Origin: JAVJQS01 sp040218815 | GTDB lineage: Bacteria > Bacteroidota > Bacteroidia > Flavobacteriales_E > Vicingaceae | NCBI GenBank assembly: GCA_040218815.1 | Contig: JAVJQS010000003.1 | Span: 124,001 to 188,000 of the forward strand | DNA length: 64,000 nucleotides | Direction: 5' to 3' | Shown here: positions 24,900 through 33,223 of the stretch, in pieces | Numbering within the stretch: position 1 is the first letter of the stretch | How the letters are laid out: each line of letters starts with the position of its first letter | Made by a program: the position numbers and the translations under genes | Notes under the pieces: generated by a model | The model's database searches: none | What the model was told of the DNA's origin: nothing | The model's input: only the letters and a program-made list of their open reading frames with translations

Positions 24900-26384
24900 T
24901 TGAAAGCACTGCAAAAACTCGCAGGGCAGACTGCAATTTATGGACTTCCGAGCATTATCGGAAGGCTATTAAATTACTTATTGGTCCCGCTTCACACTGG
25001 GAAATTTTTACCAAGTGAATATGGTGAAATCACCGAAATGTACGCCTATGTAGCATTTTTAGTGGTTATTTTAACCTACGGAATGGAAACAGCTTATTTT
25101 CGATTTCAGTCAAGATCAGAAAATAATCACTCTACTGTTTACAGTACAATTTTAATCTCGCTTTTTGGGAGTACAAGTATTTTTATTTTTCTTGCTACCT
25201 ACTTCTCAATTGATGTGGCAGGTTTTTTAAAATACCCCGACAATCAAGAGTATGTTATTTGGTTTGCTTTTATAGTAGGGCTTGATGCTATTTCTTCCAT
25301 AGCACTTGCACGCTTGAGGATAGAAAACAGGGCGACTAGATTTGCTGCTATCAATATGCTTTCCATTTTGGTTAATATAGGATTAAATCTATTTTGGATC
25401 GGCTATTGCATTCCTGCCTACGAAGAAGGTACATCCAACTTTCTAATTGATAATTTTTTCTCTCCAAATATTGGAATTGGTTACGTTTTTATTGCAAATT
25501 TATTTTCAAGCATAATTAAGTTCTTATTGCTATCACCGCAATTTGCCAAGATGCGTGCAAGATTTAATCGTTCACTTTTAAAGGAAATGTTGCTTTATGG
25601 TAGCCCTCTATTAATTTCTAGTATTGCCATTATGGTGAATGAAAATGCAGATAAAATATTATTAAAGTGGTTATTAGTAGATGATATTGGCAAATATAGG
25701 GCGACTGCCGTCGTAGGAATTTATGGTGCGTGTTATAAATTATCTATTATTATTTCACTCTTTATTCAGGCTTTTCGTTATGCTGCTGAGCCCTTCTTTT
25801 TTGCAGAAGAAAAGGAGAAAAATGCACGAGAGACCTATGCCAAAATCATGAAGTATTTTATTATTGTGTGTGCTGCAATATTTTTAATGGTTGTACTTTA
25901 CATCGACATCTTTAAACACTTTCTTGCCAAGGAGTATTGGTCTGGTTTGCACATTGTACCTATTTTATTATTTGCAAATATCTTTCTAGGCATTTTCTAC
26001 AATCTGTCGGTGTGGTATAAACTAAGTGGTAAAACAAAGTATGGTGCATACATTGCTTCGTTTGGAGCAGTTATTACTATCGTACTTAATTTAGTACTAA
26101 TTCCAAAAATTGGCTACATTGGATCCGCATGGGCAACGCTAATTTGTTATTTAAGTATGGTGATAATTTCCTATTTGTTTGGTCAAAAGTATTTTAAAAT
26201 CAATTATCCATTAAAATCAATATTTTTTTATATAGGATTTTCAGTTCTTTTATATTTTACCTCAAATTGGCTAGTCGCAGAACTTTCAAGTACTTCAACA
26301 TACGTTTTAAATACGATTTTAATGCTCTTATTTTTAGGCATAGTCGTCGTTTTAGAAAAACCGAAAAAAGCCCTAATTTCGTAG
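24900..26384 (+). CDS. polysaccharide flippase (MATE/PST superfamily)
   Basis: A 494-residue membrane protein with about 14 hydrophobic segments and the N-terminus typical of oligosaccharide flippases (LAGQTAIYGLPSIIGRLLNY, then a PLHTGKFLPSEYGE loop). It probably moves lipid-linked sugars across the inner membrane. The start is a TTG; no ATG lies close upstream of the conserved region. A sugar-phosphate nucleotidyltransferase follows 2 kb downstream, which makes a role in surface polysaccharide or lipid-linked glycan export plausible, but no glycosyltransferase cluster is present. Confidence 0.85.
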   Translation: MKALQKLAGQTAIYGLPSIIGRLLNYLLVPLHTGKFLPSEYGEITEMYAYVAFLVVILTYGMETAYFRFQSRSENNHSTVYSTILISLFGSTSIFIFLATYFSIDVAGFLKYPDNQEYVIWFAFIVGLDAISSIALARLRIENRATRFAAINMLSILVNIGLNLFWIGYCIPAYEEGTSNFLIDNFFSPNIGIGYVFIANLFSSIIKFLLLSPQFAKMRARFNRSLLKEMLLYGSPLLISSIAIMVNENADKILLKWLLVDDIGKYRATAVVGIYGACYKLSIIISLFIQAFRYAAEPFFFAEEKEKNARETYAKIMKYFIIVCAAIFLMVVLYIDIFKHFLAKEYWSGLHIVPILLFANIFLGIFYNLSVWYKLSGKTKYGAYIASFGAVITIVLNLVLIPKIGYIGSAWATLICYLSMVIISYLFGQKYFKINYPLKSIFFYIGFSVLLYFTSNWLVAELSSTSTYVLNTILMLLFLGIVVVLEKPKKALIS

Positions 26385-26405
26385 GTTTTAAATGTGTTTT
26401 AGCCC

Positions 26406-26840
26406 ATGAAAATTAAACTAGTAAATCAATCTAAACATGCTCTTCCTGAATATGCTACAAGTGCATCTGCTGGAGTAGACTTAAGGGCGAATATCGAGAG
26501 TCCTATAGAGCTTGGTTCTCTCCAAAAAGTAATAGTTCCCACTGGGCTCTTCATGGAAATACCTGTCGGTTATGAAGCACAGGTTCGTCCACGCAGCGGA
26601 TTAGCTTTTAAGCATGGAGTTACTGTTTTAAATTCACCGGGTACAATAGATGCGGATTATAGAGGAGAAATAAAAGTGATTTTGGTTAATCTATCAACCG
26701 AAACTTTTGTGATTAATGATGGTGAACGAATTGCACAATTAGTAATTGCTGCACATGAACAAGCGGAATGGGAGGCTGTTGAATCACTAAATGAAACTGA
26801 AAGGGGCACTGGAGGTTTTGGAAGCACTGGTAAAATTTGA
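26406..26840 (+). CDS. dut: dUTP diphosphatase
   Basis: A 144-residue trimeric-type dUTPase, which hydrolyses dUTP to dUMP and PPi and keeps uracil out of DNA. All five motifs are visible: SAGVDLRA, RPRSGLAFKHGV, LNSPGTIDADYRGEIKV, ERIAQLVIA and RGTGGFGSTG at the C-terminus. The length is normal. It begins 21 nt after the flippase stop and probably shares that transcript. Confidence 0.95.
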   Translation: MKIKLVNQSKHALPEYATSASAGVDLRANIESPIELGSLQKVIVPTGLFMEIPVGYEAQVRPRSGLAFKHGVTVLNSPGTIDADYRGEIKVILVNLSTETFVINDGERIAQLVIAAHEQAEWEAVESLNETERGTGGFGSTGKI

Positions 26841-26896
26841 TAAATGATAAATGACAATTAATAATTTTTGATTGACGATTTTTAAATTGTAGTAAA

Positions 26897-26934
26897 CCTT
26901 TGTGCACTTCGTGAAAACTTTGTGCCCTTTGTGG
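26897..26934. repeat. dispersed CTTTGTG-type intergenic repeat, copy 2
   Basis: This 38-nt copy is built from four near repeats of C/A-CTTYGTG and is closely similar to 13727-13763. It is located in the 247-nt gap between dut and the nucleotidyltransferase gene. Confidence 0.55.
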
Positions 26935-26974
26935 TTAAATAAGAAAATAGATTTTAGGCCTTAGAGTTTAGAAC

Positions 26975-27075
26975 CATTGAACATTGAACTCTGCCTGTCC
27001 GTCGAAACAAAGTAGAGAAAGAAACATTGAACACTGAAAAATTGATAATTGTACATTGTATAATTGAACATTGAA
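26975..27075. repeat. degenerate CATTGAACATTGAA repeats
   Basis: Three near-identical units occur at 26975-26989, 27025-27038 and 27062-27075, with further TTGATAATTG-like fragments between them. The last unit ends 12 nt before the nucleotidyltransferase ATG. This is simple-sequence intergenic material rather than a CRISPR; spacers are irregular and short. Confidence 0.55.
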
Positions 27076-27087
27076 GAATAATTTAAG

Positions 27088-28092
27088 ATGAAAATAATAG
27101 TACCAATGGCAGGCAGAGGCAAACGAATGCGGCCACACACTTTAACGATACCAAAACCACTATTACCGATTGCAGGTAAGCCAATTGTGCAAAGACTAGT
27201 AGAAGATATTGCAGCAGTTTGTAAAGAACCCATTGAAGAGATAGGGTTTGTAATTGGGGATTTTGGACGAGAAGTAGAAGAGCATCTGAAACAAGTAGCT
27301 GCCGACTTAGGAGCTGTTGGGAAAGTATATCATCAAAAAGAAGCCTTAGGCACAGCTCATGCCATTTTGTGCGCACAAGAAATTATGGAGGGTAAAACTA
27401 TTGTAGCCTTTGCAGATACTCTTTTTCGTGCAGACTTTAAATTAGATGATTCTAAGGACGGAATTATTTGGGTGCAAAAAGTAGAAGATCCGAAAGCATT
27501 TGGTGTTGTAAAACTAGATGAAAACAATACCATCACTGATTTCATCGAAAAACCGCAAGAATTTGTTTCTGATCTAGCAATCATAGGAATTTACTACTTT
27601 AAAGATGGTAAATACCTAAGAGAAAACATACAGTACCTCATTGATAATGACATAAAAGACAAAGGGGAGTATCAAATTACTGATGCACTTGAGCGGATGA
27701 AAAAGGCAGGCACTAATTTTGCTCCAGGCCAAGTTGTGGAATGGTTAGATTGTGGAAATAAAAATGCTACTGTTCATACGAACCAACGTGTGCTTGAATT
27801 TATTAAGGAGGATGACATCATTTCACCTTCGGCAAAACTGAATAATTCTAAAATAATTAATCCATGTTATATTGGTGAAAATGTTGAAATCAACAATTCA
27901 ATTATAGGACCTCATGTTTCAATTGGTGACAATTCAACAGTGAATCAATCTATTATTTCAAATACCATCATTCAAACAAACAGCCAAATCAACGGCTTAG
28001 TTATGCAAAATTCAATGATAGGTAACCACAGTACTATTAACTATGCTCCAGCAGAATTAAGTGTTGGGGATTACAACGAGCTCAAACAATAG
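27088..28092 (+). CDS. sugar-phosphate nucleotidyltransferase
   Basis: A 334-residue protein. Residues 1-230 are a nucleotidyltransferase domain with the signature MAGRGKRMRPHTLTIPKPLL followed by GKP, resembling glucose-1-phosphate thymidylyltransferases (RmlA/GlmU-like). The C-terminal 100 residues contain hexapeptide-like repeats (for example NSIIGPHVSIGDNSTVNQSI) forming a left-handed beta-helix. It would activate a sugar-1-phosphate as an NDP-sugar; the sugar and nucleotide are not predictable. The next gene starts 1 nt after its stop. Confidence 0.85.
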   Translation: MKIIVPMAGRGKRMRPHTLTIPKPLLPIAGKPIVQRLVEDIAAVCKEPIEEIGFVIGDFGREVEEHLKQVAADLGAVGKVYHQKEALGTAHAILCAQEIMEGKTIVAFADTLFRADFKLDDSKDGIIWVQKVEDPKAFGVVKLDENNTITDFIEKPQEFVSDLAIIGIYYFKDGKYLRENIQYLIDNDIKDKGEYQITDALERMKKAGTNFAPGQVVEWLDCGNKNATVHTNQRVLEFIKEDDIISPSAKLNNSKIINPCYIGENVEINNSIIGPHVSIGDNSTVNQSIISNTIIQTNSQINGLVMQNSMIGNHSTINYAPAELSVGDYNELKQ

Positions 28093-28093
28093 C

Positions 28094-29824
28094 ATGCGCA
28101 AAATATTTTTCTTTGGCTTTGTCCTACTTCTTTTTTATTCATGCAGTTCCACTAAGGAAACTACTGCTCCGGTTACAGAACGGAAAGAATTGAATGAAAA
28201 AGACAAGGTAGCATTTGGTCGAACATATATTGATGGAACCAAAGAAAAAATACTGGGCAACTATGAGAAATCAGCCATCTATTTTAAAAAAGCACTTAGC
28301 ATAGATCCGTATAGCGCAGCGGCAAACTATGAGTTGGGTATAGTATACAGCAGCTTAGGAGAAAAAGAGCTAGCTTATTTACAATTTGAGATGGCCAAGG
28401 AAATTGATCCTGAAAATTATTGGTATAAAATATCTTATGCAACTGCATTAGAGTCCCAAGGAAAAATTGATCAATCAATTGAGGTTTTTAAAGAGCTAGT
28501 GGAAGAAAACCCTACCCAATTGGAATTAAAATATGAGTTATCAAAACTTTTATTGGGAGTTGGAAAAAATAAAGAAGGTATAAAATATCTTAATCAAATT
28601 GAGAAAGATATTGGAGTAAGCGAAGAGATTTCATTTTTAAAACAACGAATTTATCTTTCCGAAAATAATGTTGATGCTGCTGCAGAGGAAATCAAACAGC
28701 TAATTGAATCAAATCCAACCGAAATAAGATATTATGGAATATTGGCAGATATTTATTTATCAAATGATAAAAATGAGAAAGCCATAGAAGTCTATAAAAA
28801 AATGCAGGAGCTGGACCCTGAAAATTATCTTGTTCAATTTTCATTAGCAGAATATTACCGCTCATCAGGTGAGCAAGAAAAGTATTGGGAATCGATTCAA
28901 AAGGCATTTGCCAATCCAAACATGAGTATTGACGATAAAGTAAAGTACTTACTTACGTTTTATCAAATTGGCACCAATGAAAAAGCAAAAAAAGAAGAAG
29001 CTATTCAACTTTGTGAACAAATAGTAGAAGCACATCCGAAGAATGCAAAATCATATGCATTATATGCGGATTTTTTGTATTTCGATAGTCAGGACAGCGC
29101 AGCAAAAGAAGCCTATCAAAAAACAATAGAATTAGATAGTAGTCGATTTCCTGTTTGGAATCAACTATTAGTAATTCTTTCAGAAACAAATGATATAGAT
29201 GGACTTCTAAATTATGGTCAACGAGCGGTCAACCTCTTCCCCAATCAACCTTCAGTATATTTAATGTATGGATTAGGTTTAGCACAGGAAAAAAAATATG
29301 AAAAAGCCATCAATTACTATAAGCTTGGCGCCGATTTAACCATTGATAACCGTGCACTAAAAAGTCAATTTTATTCTTCTATTGGTGATGCCTACCATGA
29401 ACTAAATAAACCAAGTGAATCAGATAAATTCTTTGATAAAGCGCTAGACTTGGACCCCAATAATGTTTTTGTACTTAACAATTACAGCTATTACCTCTCC
29501 TTGAGAAAAGAGAATTTAGAAAAGGCAAAAAAAATGTCTGCCAAATCAAACAACTTAGCTCCTAATCAAGCTTCATTTCAAGATACTTATGCATGGATAC
29601 TTTATCAATTAGAAGATTATGAGGCTGCAAATGAGTGGATTGATAAGGCTATAAAGAGTGATGGAAATATTAGTGGGGTTTTGCTAGAACATAAAGGAGA
29701 TATTTTATTGAAGTTAAATCAACGCGAAGAAGCTATTGAGTTTTGGAAAAAAGCAATTGACGCAGGTGGAGCCTCTGAAAAAGAGTTGAAGATTAAAATA
29801 GAGGAAAACAAGAAGGATGAATAA
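28094..29824 (+). CDS. TPR-rich lipoprotein
   Basis: A 576-residue lipoprotein starting at ATG 28094 (MRKIFFFGFVLLLFYSCSS), with a lipobox ending in Cys16. After it come about twelve TPR-like helix pairs across the whole protein, such as KSAIYFKKALSIDPYSAAAN and EKAIEVYKKMQELDPENY. It would be anchored in the envelope and act as a scaffold. The start lies just after the nucleotidyltransferase stop, and its end overlaps the DUF4292 gene by 8 nt. Similar proteins with DUF4292 and EnvC partners occur in this phylum as far as I recall. Confidence 0.8.
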   Translation: MRKIFFFGFVLLLFYSCSSTKETTAPVTERKELNEKDKVAFGRTYIDGTKEKILGNYEKSAIYFKKALSIDPYSAAANYELGIVYSSLGEKELAYLQFEMAKEIDPENYWYKISYATALESQGKIDQSIEVFKELVEENPTQLELKYELSKLLLGVGKNKEGIKYLNQIEKDIGVSEEISFLKQRIYLSENNVDAAAEEIKQLIESNPTEIRYYGILADIYLSNDKNEKAIEVYKKMQELDPENYLVQFSLAEYYRSSGEQEKYWESIQKAFANPNMSIDDKVKYLLTFYQIGTNEKAKKEEAIQLCEQIVEAHPKNAKSYALYADFLYFDSQDSAAKEAYQKTIELDSSRFPVWNQLLVILSETNDIDGLLNYGQRAVNLFPNQPSVYLMYGLGLAQEKKYEKAINYYKLGADLTIDNRALKSQFYSSIGDAYHELNKPSESDKFFDKALDLDPNNVFVLNNYSYYLSLRKENLEKAKKMSAKSNNLAPNQASFQDTYAWILYQLEDYEAANEWIDKAIKSDGNISGVLLEHKGDILLKLNQREEAIEFWKKAIDAGGASEKELKIKIEENKKDE

Positions 29825-30644
29825 ATACCTACTAAATGTAATTAGTTCATTGGTTTTATTATCGTTGCTCTTTGCTTCTTGTAAAAAAATGGAACGTGCA
29901 AGAAGGAGTGCTATAGAAGGAAAAAAAACAGAGTACCTTTTAGAGCAAATGCAAAAAAATGCCGTTCACTTTGATACTTTCCAAGCTAAAGCTGATGTTA
30001 AGGTTGAACAAAAGGATCAGCAAAACACCTTTAAAGCTAATATTCGAATTAAAAAAGACAGTTTAATTTGGATTTCAATTACACCTCTCTTGGGAATTGA
30101 AATGGCAAGAGTCTTAATTTCAGAAGATAGTGTTAAAGTCATTAATCGCTTAAATAGAGAGTACTTTATTGGCGACTATTCCTATATAAATAAACGCTTT
30201 AATGTGAAGCTTGAATTCGATATTATTCAAGCAATGTTAATTGGAAATGCTGTTGACTTCGAAGAGGATGAAAAATTGCAATTTGCTACTGATAAGCAAT
30301 TCTATTATTTGGGTAATCTAAAGAAAAGAAAAGCCAAAAAAGCTGATGACAAACCTGGTAGAATAGAGAAAGAAGACGAAGAATTAATCAGCTTGTGGTT
30401 AGATCCAGAAAACTTTAGAATTGCTAAACTGCTTTATTCTGACTTAAGTGCTGATCGATTCTTGCTTGGTGAATACAGCAATTTCAGCAATGTCAACGAT
30501 CAGCTTATGGCTAGAGAGCTTTCTTTTGATTTTCAAAGTAAAAACCCTGCAACAATTAATATTGATTATTCCCGTGTATCTTTGAACGAGTCGATTAAGT
30601 TTTCATTCAATATATCCTCTAAGTATGAACAGGTATTTTATTAG
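29817..30644 (+). CDS. DUF4292 lipoprotein
   Basis: A 275-residue lipoprotein with signal MNKYLLNVISSLVLLSLLFASC (split here for reading: lipobox LLFASC, Cys near residue 22). The body alternates beta strands as in DUF4292, with FKANIRIKKDSLIWISITP and GIEMARVLISEDSVKVINR. This pattern of half-barrel strands resembles LolA/LolB/LppX-like lipid-binding folds, but that is an inference. It overlaps its neighbours by 8 nt upstream and 20 nt downstream, so the three envelope genes are translated as one unit. Confidence 0.8.
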   Translation: MNKYLLNVISSLVLLSLLFASCKKMERARRSAIEGKKTEYLLEQMQKNAVHFDTFQAKADVKVEQKDQQNTFKANIRIKKDSLIWISITPLLGIEMARVLISEDSVKVINRLNREYFIGDYSYINKRFNVKLEFDIIQAMLIGNAVDFEEDEKLQFATDKQFYYLGNLKKRKAKKADDKPGRIEKEDEELISLWLDPENFRIAKLLYSDLSADRFLLGEYSNFSNVNDQLMARELSFDFQSKNPATINIDYSRVSLNESIKFSFNISSKYEQVFY

Positions 30645-31851
30645 CCGACTTTTTACTTTCTTAATTTGCTTTTGCTGCTTTTTAGGGGTTTCTTTCTCTC
30701 AATCTAAAAAAGAGCTGCAGCAAAAAAAGCAGCAGTTGCAAAAAGAAATTGAGTACACTAATCAATTGTTAAAAGAAACTGCTACTACAAAAAAAACATC
30801 ACTCAATCAACTTAGAAAGTTAAACAAGAAGATTTCAACTCGTCAAAACTTGATTTCTACCATGGAATCTGAAATAAGCATGTTGAATGATAGTATTGAG
30901 CTACAAGTTCAAAAAATTGATAGTCTAGAAGAAGATTTGTTGGTTTTAAAAGACGAGTATGCTGAAATGATCAGAAACGCTTATAAAAATAGAAGCTCAT
31001 ACAATAAATTGATGTTTCTCTTTGCTGCTGAAGATTTTAACCAAGCATTTAAGCGTTTAAAGTATTTTCAACAATATGCTCAATACCGTCAAAGTCAGGC
31101 TGAAAAAATTCTAGCGCAACAAAAGAAAATTGATGATCAAATAAAATTATTGGAAGCTGTAAAGAAAAGCAATGAAGGTTTGCTAAAAGCTAAGCTTAAC
31201 GAGCGCAATTTACTCTCGAAAGAAAAAGATGAGCAGGAAACTGTGGTAAATTCCTTAAAAGGTAAGGAACAACAACTTAAAAAGGAGTTGCAAGATAAAG
31301 AGCAGGCTGCACAGAAAATTACTAAAGCCATTGAGCGTGTAATTGCAGAAGAAATAAGAAAAGCAAGAGAAGCAGCTAAAAAGGCCGGTGAAAAGGAAGA
31401 AGGTTTTCCAATGACACCAGAAGCAAGAGAGTTATCTAATTCGTTTGCAGCGAATAAAGGAAAACTACCTTGGCCTGTGAACGAAGGAGTAATAACCGGT
31501 TTATTCGGCGAGCATCCCCACCCTACTTTAGCGGGCGTAAAAGTGCAAAACAATGGCATTGATATTTCGACTAAAAAAGAAAACATGGGGAGGGCTGTGT
31601 TTGAAGGAAAAGTCAGTCGTGTTATTATAATTCCTGGTGAAGGGAAAGTTGTAATGATAAATCATGGCGAATACTTTAGTGTATATTCATTTTTTAAAGA
31701 AGTTTTTGTAGTTGCTGGCGACAAAGTTGGTACCAAACAAAACATTGGAGTTTTAATTGCTGACCAAGATGATGCCTCATCTAATTTACATGTAGAAATA
31801 TGGAAAATGAAAAACAAGCTCAATCCTGAGCAGTGGATTTACAAAAAGTAA
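30625..31851 (+). CDS. EnvC-like murein hydrolase activator (degenerate M23 domain)
   Basis: A 408-residue exported protein with a signal peptide (about 1-25), long coiled coils (about 25-105 and 145-255) and a C-terminal LytM/M23 domain (about 285-408). The domain lacks catalytic residues: NNGIDIS stands where active enzymes have H-x-x-x-D with histidine, and VYSFFKEV replaces the usual Y-x-H-L. LHVEIW retains one histidine. This fits EnvC/NlpD-type activators, which switch on cell-wall amidases during division rather than cut peptidoglycan. Its stop is 1 nt from the stop of aroK on the other strand. Confidence 0.85.
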   Translation: MNRYFISRLFTFLICFCCFLGVSFSQSKKELQQKKQQLQKEIEYTNQLLKETATTKKTSLNQLRKLNKKISTRQNLISTMESEISMLNDSIELQVQKIDSLEEDLLVLKDEYAEMIRNAYKNRSSYNKLMFLFAAEDFNQAFKRLKYFQQYAQYRQSQAEKILAQQKKIDDQIKLLEAVKKSNEGLLKAKLNERNLLSKEKDEQETVVNSLKGKEQQLKKELQDKEQAAQKITKAIERVIAEEIRKAREAAKKAGEKEEGFPMTPEARELSNSFAANKGKLPWPVNEGVITGLFGEHPHPTLAGVKVQNNGIDISTKKENMGRAVFEGKVSRVIIIPGEGKVVMINHGEYFSVYSFFKEVFVVAGDKVGTKQNIGVLIADQDDASSNLHVEIWKMKNKLNPEQWIYKK

Positions 31852-31852
31852 A

Positions 31853-32359
31853 TTAAGACTTAAGTAATTCAATTATTTCATTAATAGTCATGTTTTCTTG
31901 GTCTACGATATTGTCCGCCTGAAGATAATATCTTTCCCGTTCAATTAGAGTTTTTCTAACATATTCTTGAAGATCTTTATCTGATAAACTAGCTACCAAA
32001 GGACGTTTTGCCTTTTTTTCTCGAAGTCTACCAATAAGTAATTCAGGACTTTTTTTTAAGTATAGAGTCCTCCCCTTTTCTTTAATATACTCCATATTAT
32101 TTTTAAAACAAGGAGTTCCACCTCCTAGTGAAACAACAGCAGCTTGAACTGGTAATTGTCGTAAGCATTTACTCTCGAGTTCTCGAAAAGCAATTTCGCC
32201 ATTGACTTCAAAAAATGCGCTGATAGATTGACCTATTTCAGTCTCAATAACAGCATCTAAGTCTAAAAATGGAATTTCAAGTCGTTTGGCCAGTTTTTTT
32301 CCAGTTTTTGTTTTACCGGAGGCCATAAAGCCCATCAAATAAATCGGTTTTGTGATCAT
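31853..32359 (-). CDS. aroK: shikimate kinase
   Basis: A 168-residue P-loop kinase that phosphorylates shikimate at the 3-OH, step five of the shikimate pathway. Features are the P-loop GFMASGKTKTGKKLA (about 10-24), the D-x-D of FLDLDAVIE, the F-R-E-L-E segment, and LGGGTPC. The start overlaps the stop of the upstream SDR gene by 4 nt (ATGA), indicating co-transcription. The next pathway gene recognised here, aroC, is 10 kb away and separately transcribed. Confidence 0.92.
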   Translation of the reverse strand: MITKPIYLMGFMASGKTKTGKKLAKRLEIPFLDLDAVIETEIGQSISAFFEVNGEIAFRELESKCLRQLPVQAAVVSLGGGTPCFKNNMEYIKEKGRTLYLKKSPELLIGRLREKKAKRPLVASLSDKDLQEYVRKTLIERERYYLQADNIVDQENMTINEIIELLKS

Positions 32360-33168
32360 TTTAAGGGAGAATCATCTTCATCTTTCATCTTAGAAAAAAC
32401 CAATTTTCGAATAATTCTTGGAAATAGTTTTTTGAATAAAACAGCTGTACGGCCTTCGCGTGTGAGAATTATTTTATTCTTTCTATGTTGAATCGCAGTG
32501 AGTAATTCCTTTGCGACCTCTTCAGGCTGCATCATTTCTTCTTCCTTTCTAGGTGACCCCCCTTGCATGCTACCATCGGCTTTTAGAGCAGAATTCCGAA
32601 TATTTGATGAAGTAAACCCAGGACAGGCAATTAAAACATGAAGGTTGTTTTCTAAATTCTCAGTCCTTAAAGCTTCTAAAAACCCGTGCATGGCAAATTT
32701 CGAAGCAGAGTAAGCTGTTCTAGCAGGTAAGCCGATATAGCCAGCTATAGAAGATATGCCTGCAACGGTACCCTGTGTTTTCAACAAATGTGGGAGAGCA
32801 AACTTGGTGCAATAAACTGTTCCCCAAAAATTTACACCCATAACATTCCTAACTACATTAAGGTCAAGATTAATAAACAGAGCACGCATTGAAATACCAG
32901 CATTATTAATAAGTACATCAATTTGACCAAAATGCTTTATCGCTTGTTCGATTAAATTCCTGCAATCCTCCTCTTGAGAAACATCAGTTTTTATGGCTAA
33001 AACCTCCACTCCGTCGGTTTTCATTTTATTGGACAGCGCATTAAGCTTATCAATTGATCGAGCAGCAATAACTAATTTCGCCTGCTTTGAGCCAAAATAG
33101 ATAGCCGTCGCTTCTCCTATTCCTGAAGAAGCACCTGTAATAATAACTACCTTATTTTTTATATTCAC
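32356..33168 (-). CDS. short-chain dehydrogenase/reductase
   Basis: A 270-residue classical SDR: cofactor motif TGASSGIGEA, NNAGISMR, the catalytic Ser in GISSIAGY and Y-x-x-x-K in AYSASKFAMHGF. The C-terminal basic region (LFKKLFPRIIRKLVFSK) suggests membrane association as in DltE/retinol-dehydrogenase-like SDRs. I place the start at the GTG (33168) giving VNIKNKVVIITG; a longer form from 33234 would run over the divergent gene's start codon and its -7 element. The substrate is unknown. Confidence 0.82.
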   Translation of the reverse strand: MNIKNKVVIITGASSGIGEATAIYFGSKQAKLVIAARSIDKLNALSNKMKTDGVEVLAIKTDVSQEEDCRNLIEQAIKHFGQIDVLINNAGISMRALFINLDLNVVRNVMGVNFWGTVYCTKFALPHLLKTQGTVAGISSIAGYIGLPARTAYSASKFAMHGFLEALRTENLENNLHVLIACPGFTSSNIRNSALKADGSMQGGSPRKEEEMMQPEEVAKELLTAIQHRKNKIILTREGRTAVLFKKLFPRIIRKLVFSKMKDEDDSPLK

Positions 33169-33189
33169 AATTAGCCTTTTGGGAATTCT

Positions 33190-33197
33190 TAGTTTTG
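33190..33197 (+). promoter_or_regulatory. -7 promoter element for the GNAT-like gene
   Basis: TAGTTTTG matches TAnnTTTG and ends 26 nt before the ATG at 33224. It lies upstream of the SDR start, inside its predicted leader on the other strand. Confidence 0.5.
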
Positions 33198-33207
33198 TTT
33201 TCGATTT

Positions 33208-33215
33208 CAAATTTA
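33208..33215 (-). promoter_or_regulatory. -7 promoter element for the SDR-aroK operon
   Basis: Minus-strand TAAATTTG matches TAnnTTTG, 39 nt before the SDR GTG. A TTG on that strand lies 12 nt upstream. It interleaves with the plus-strand element 10 nt away. Confidence 0.5.
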
Positions 33216-33223
33216 ACCGAAGC

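Noticed and set aside
26975..27075. Short regularly worded repeats that could be a CRISPR array
   Set aside because: Units are only 14 nt, spacing is irregular, and no cas gene is in the window.
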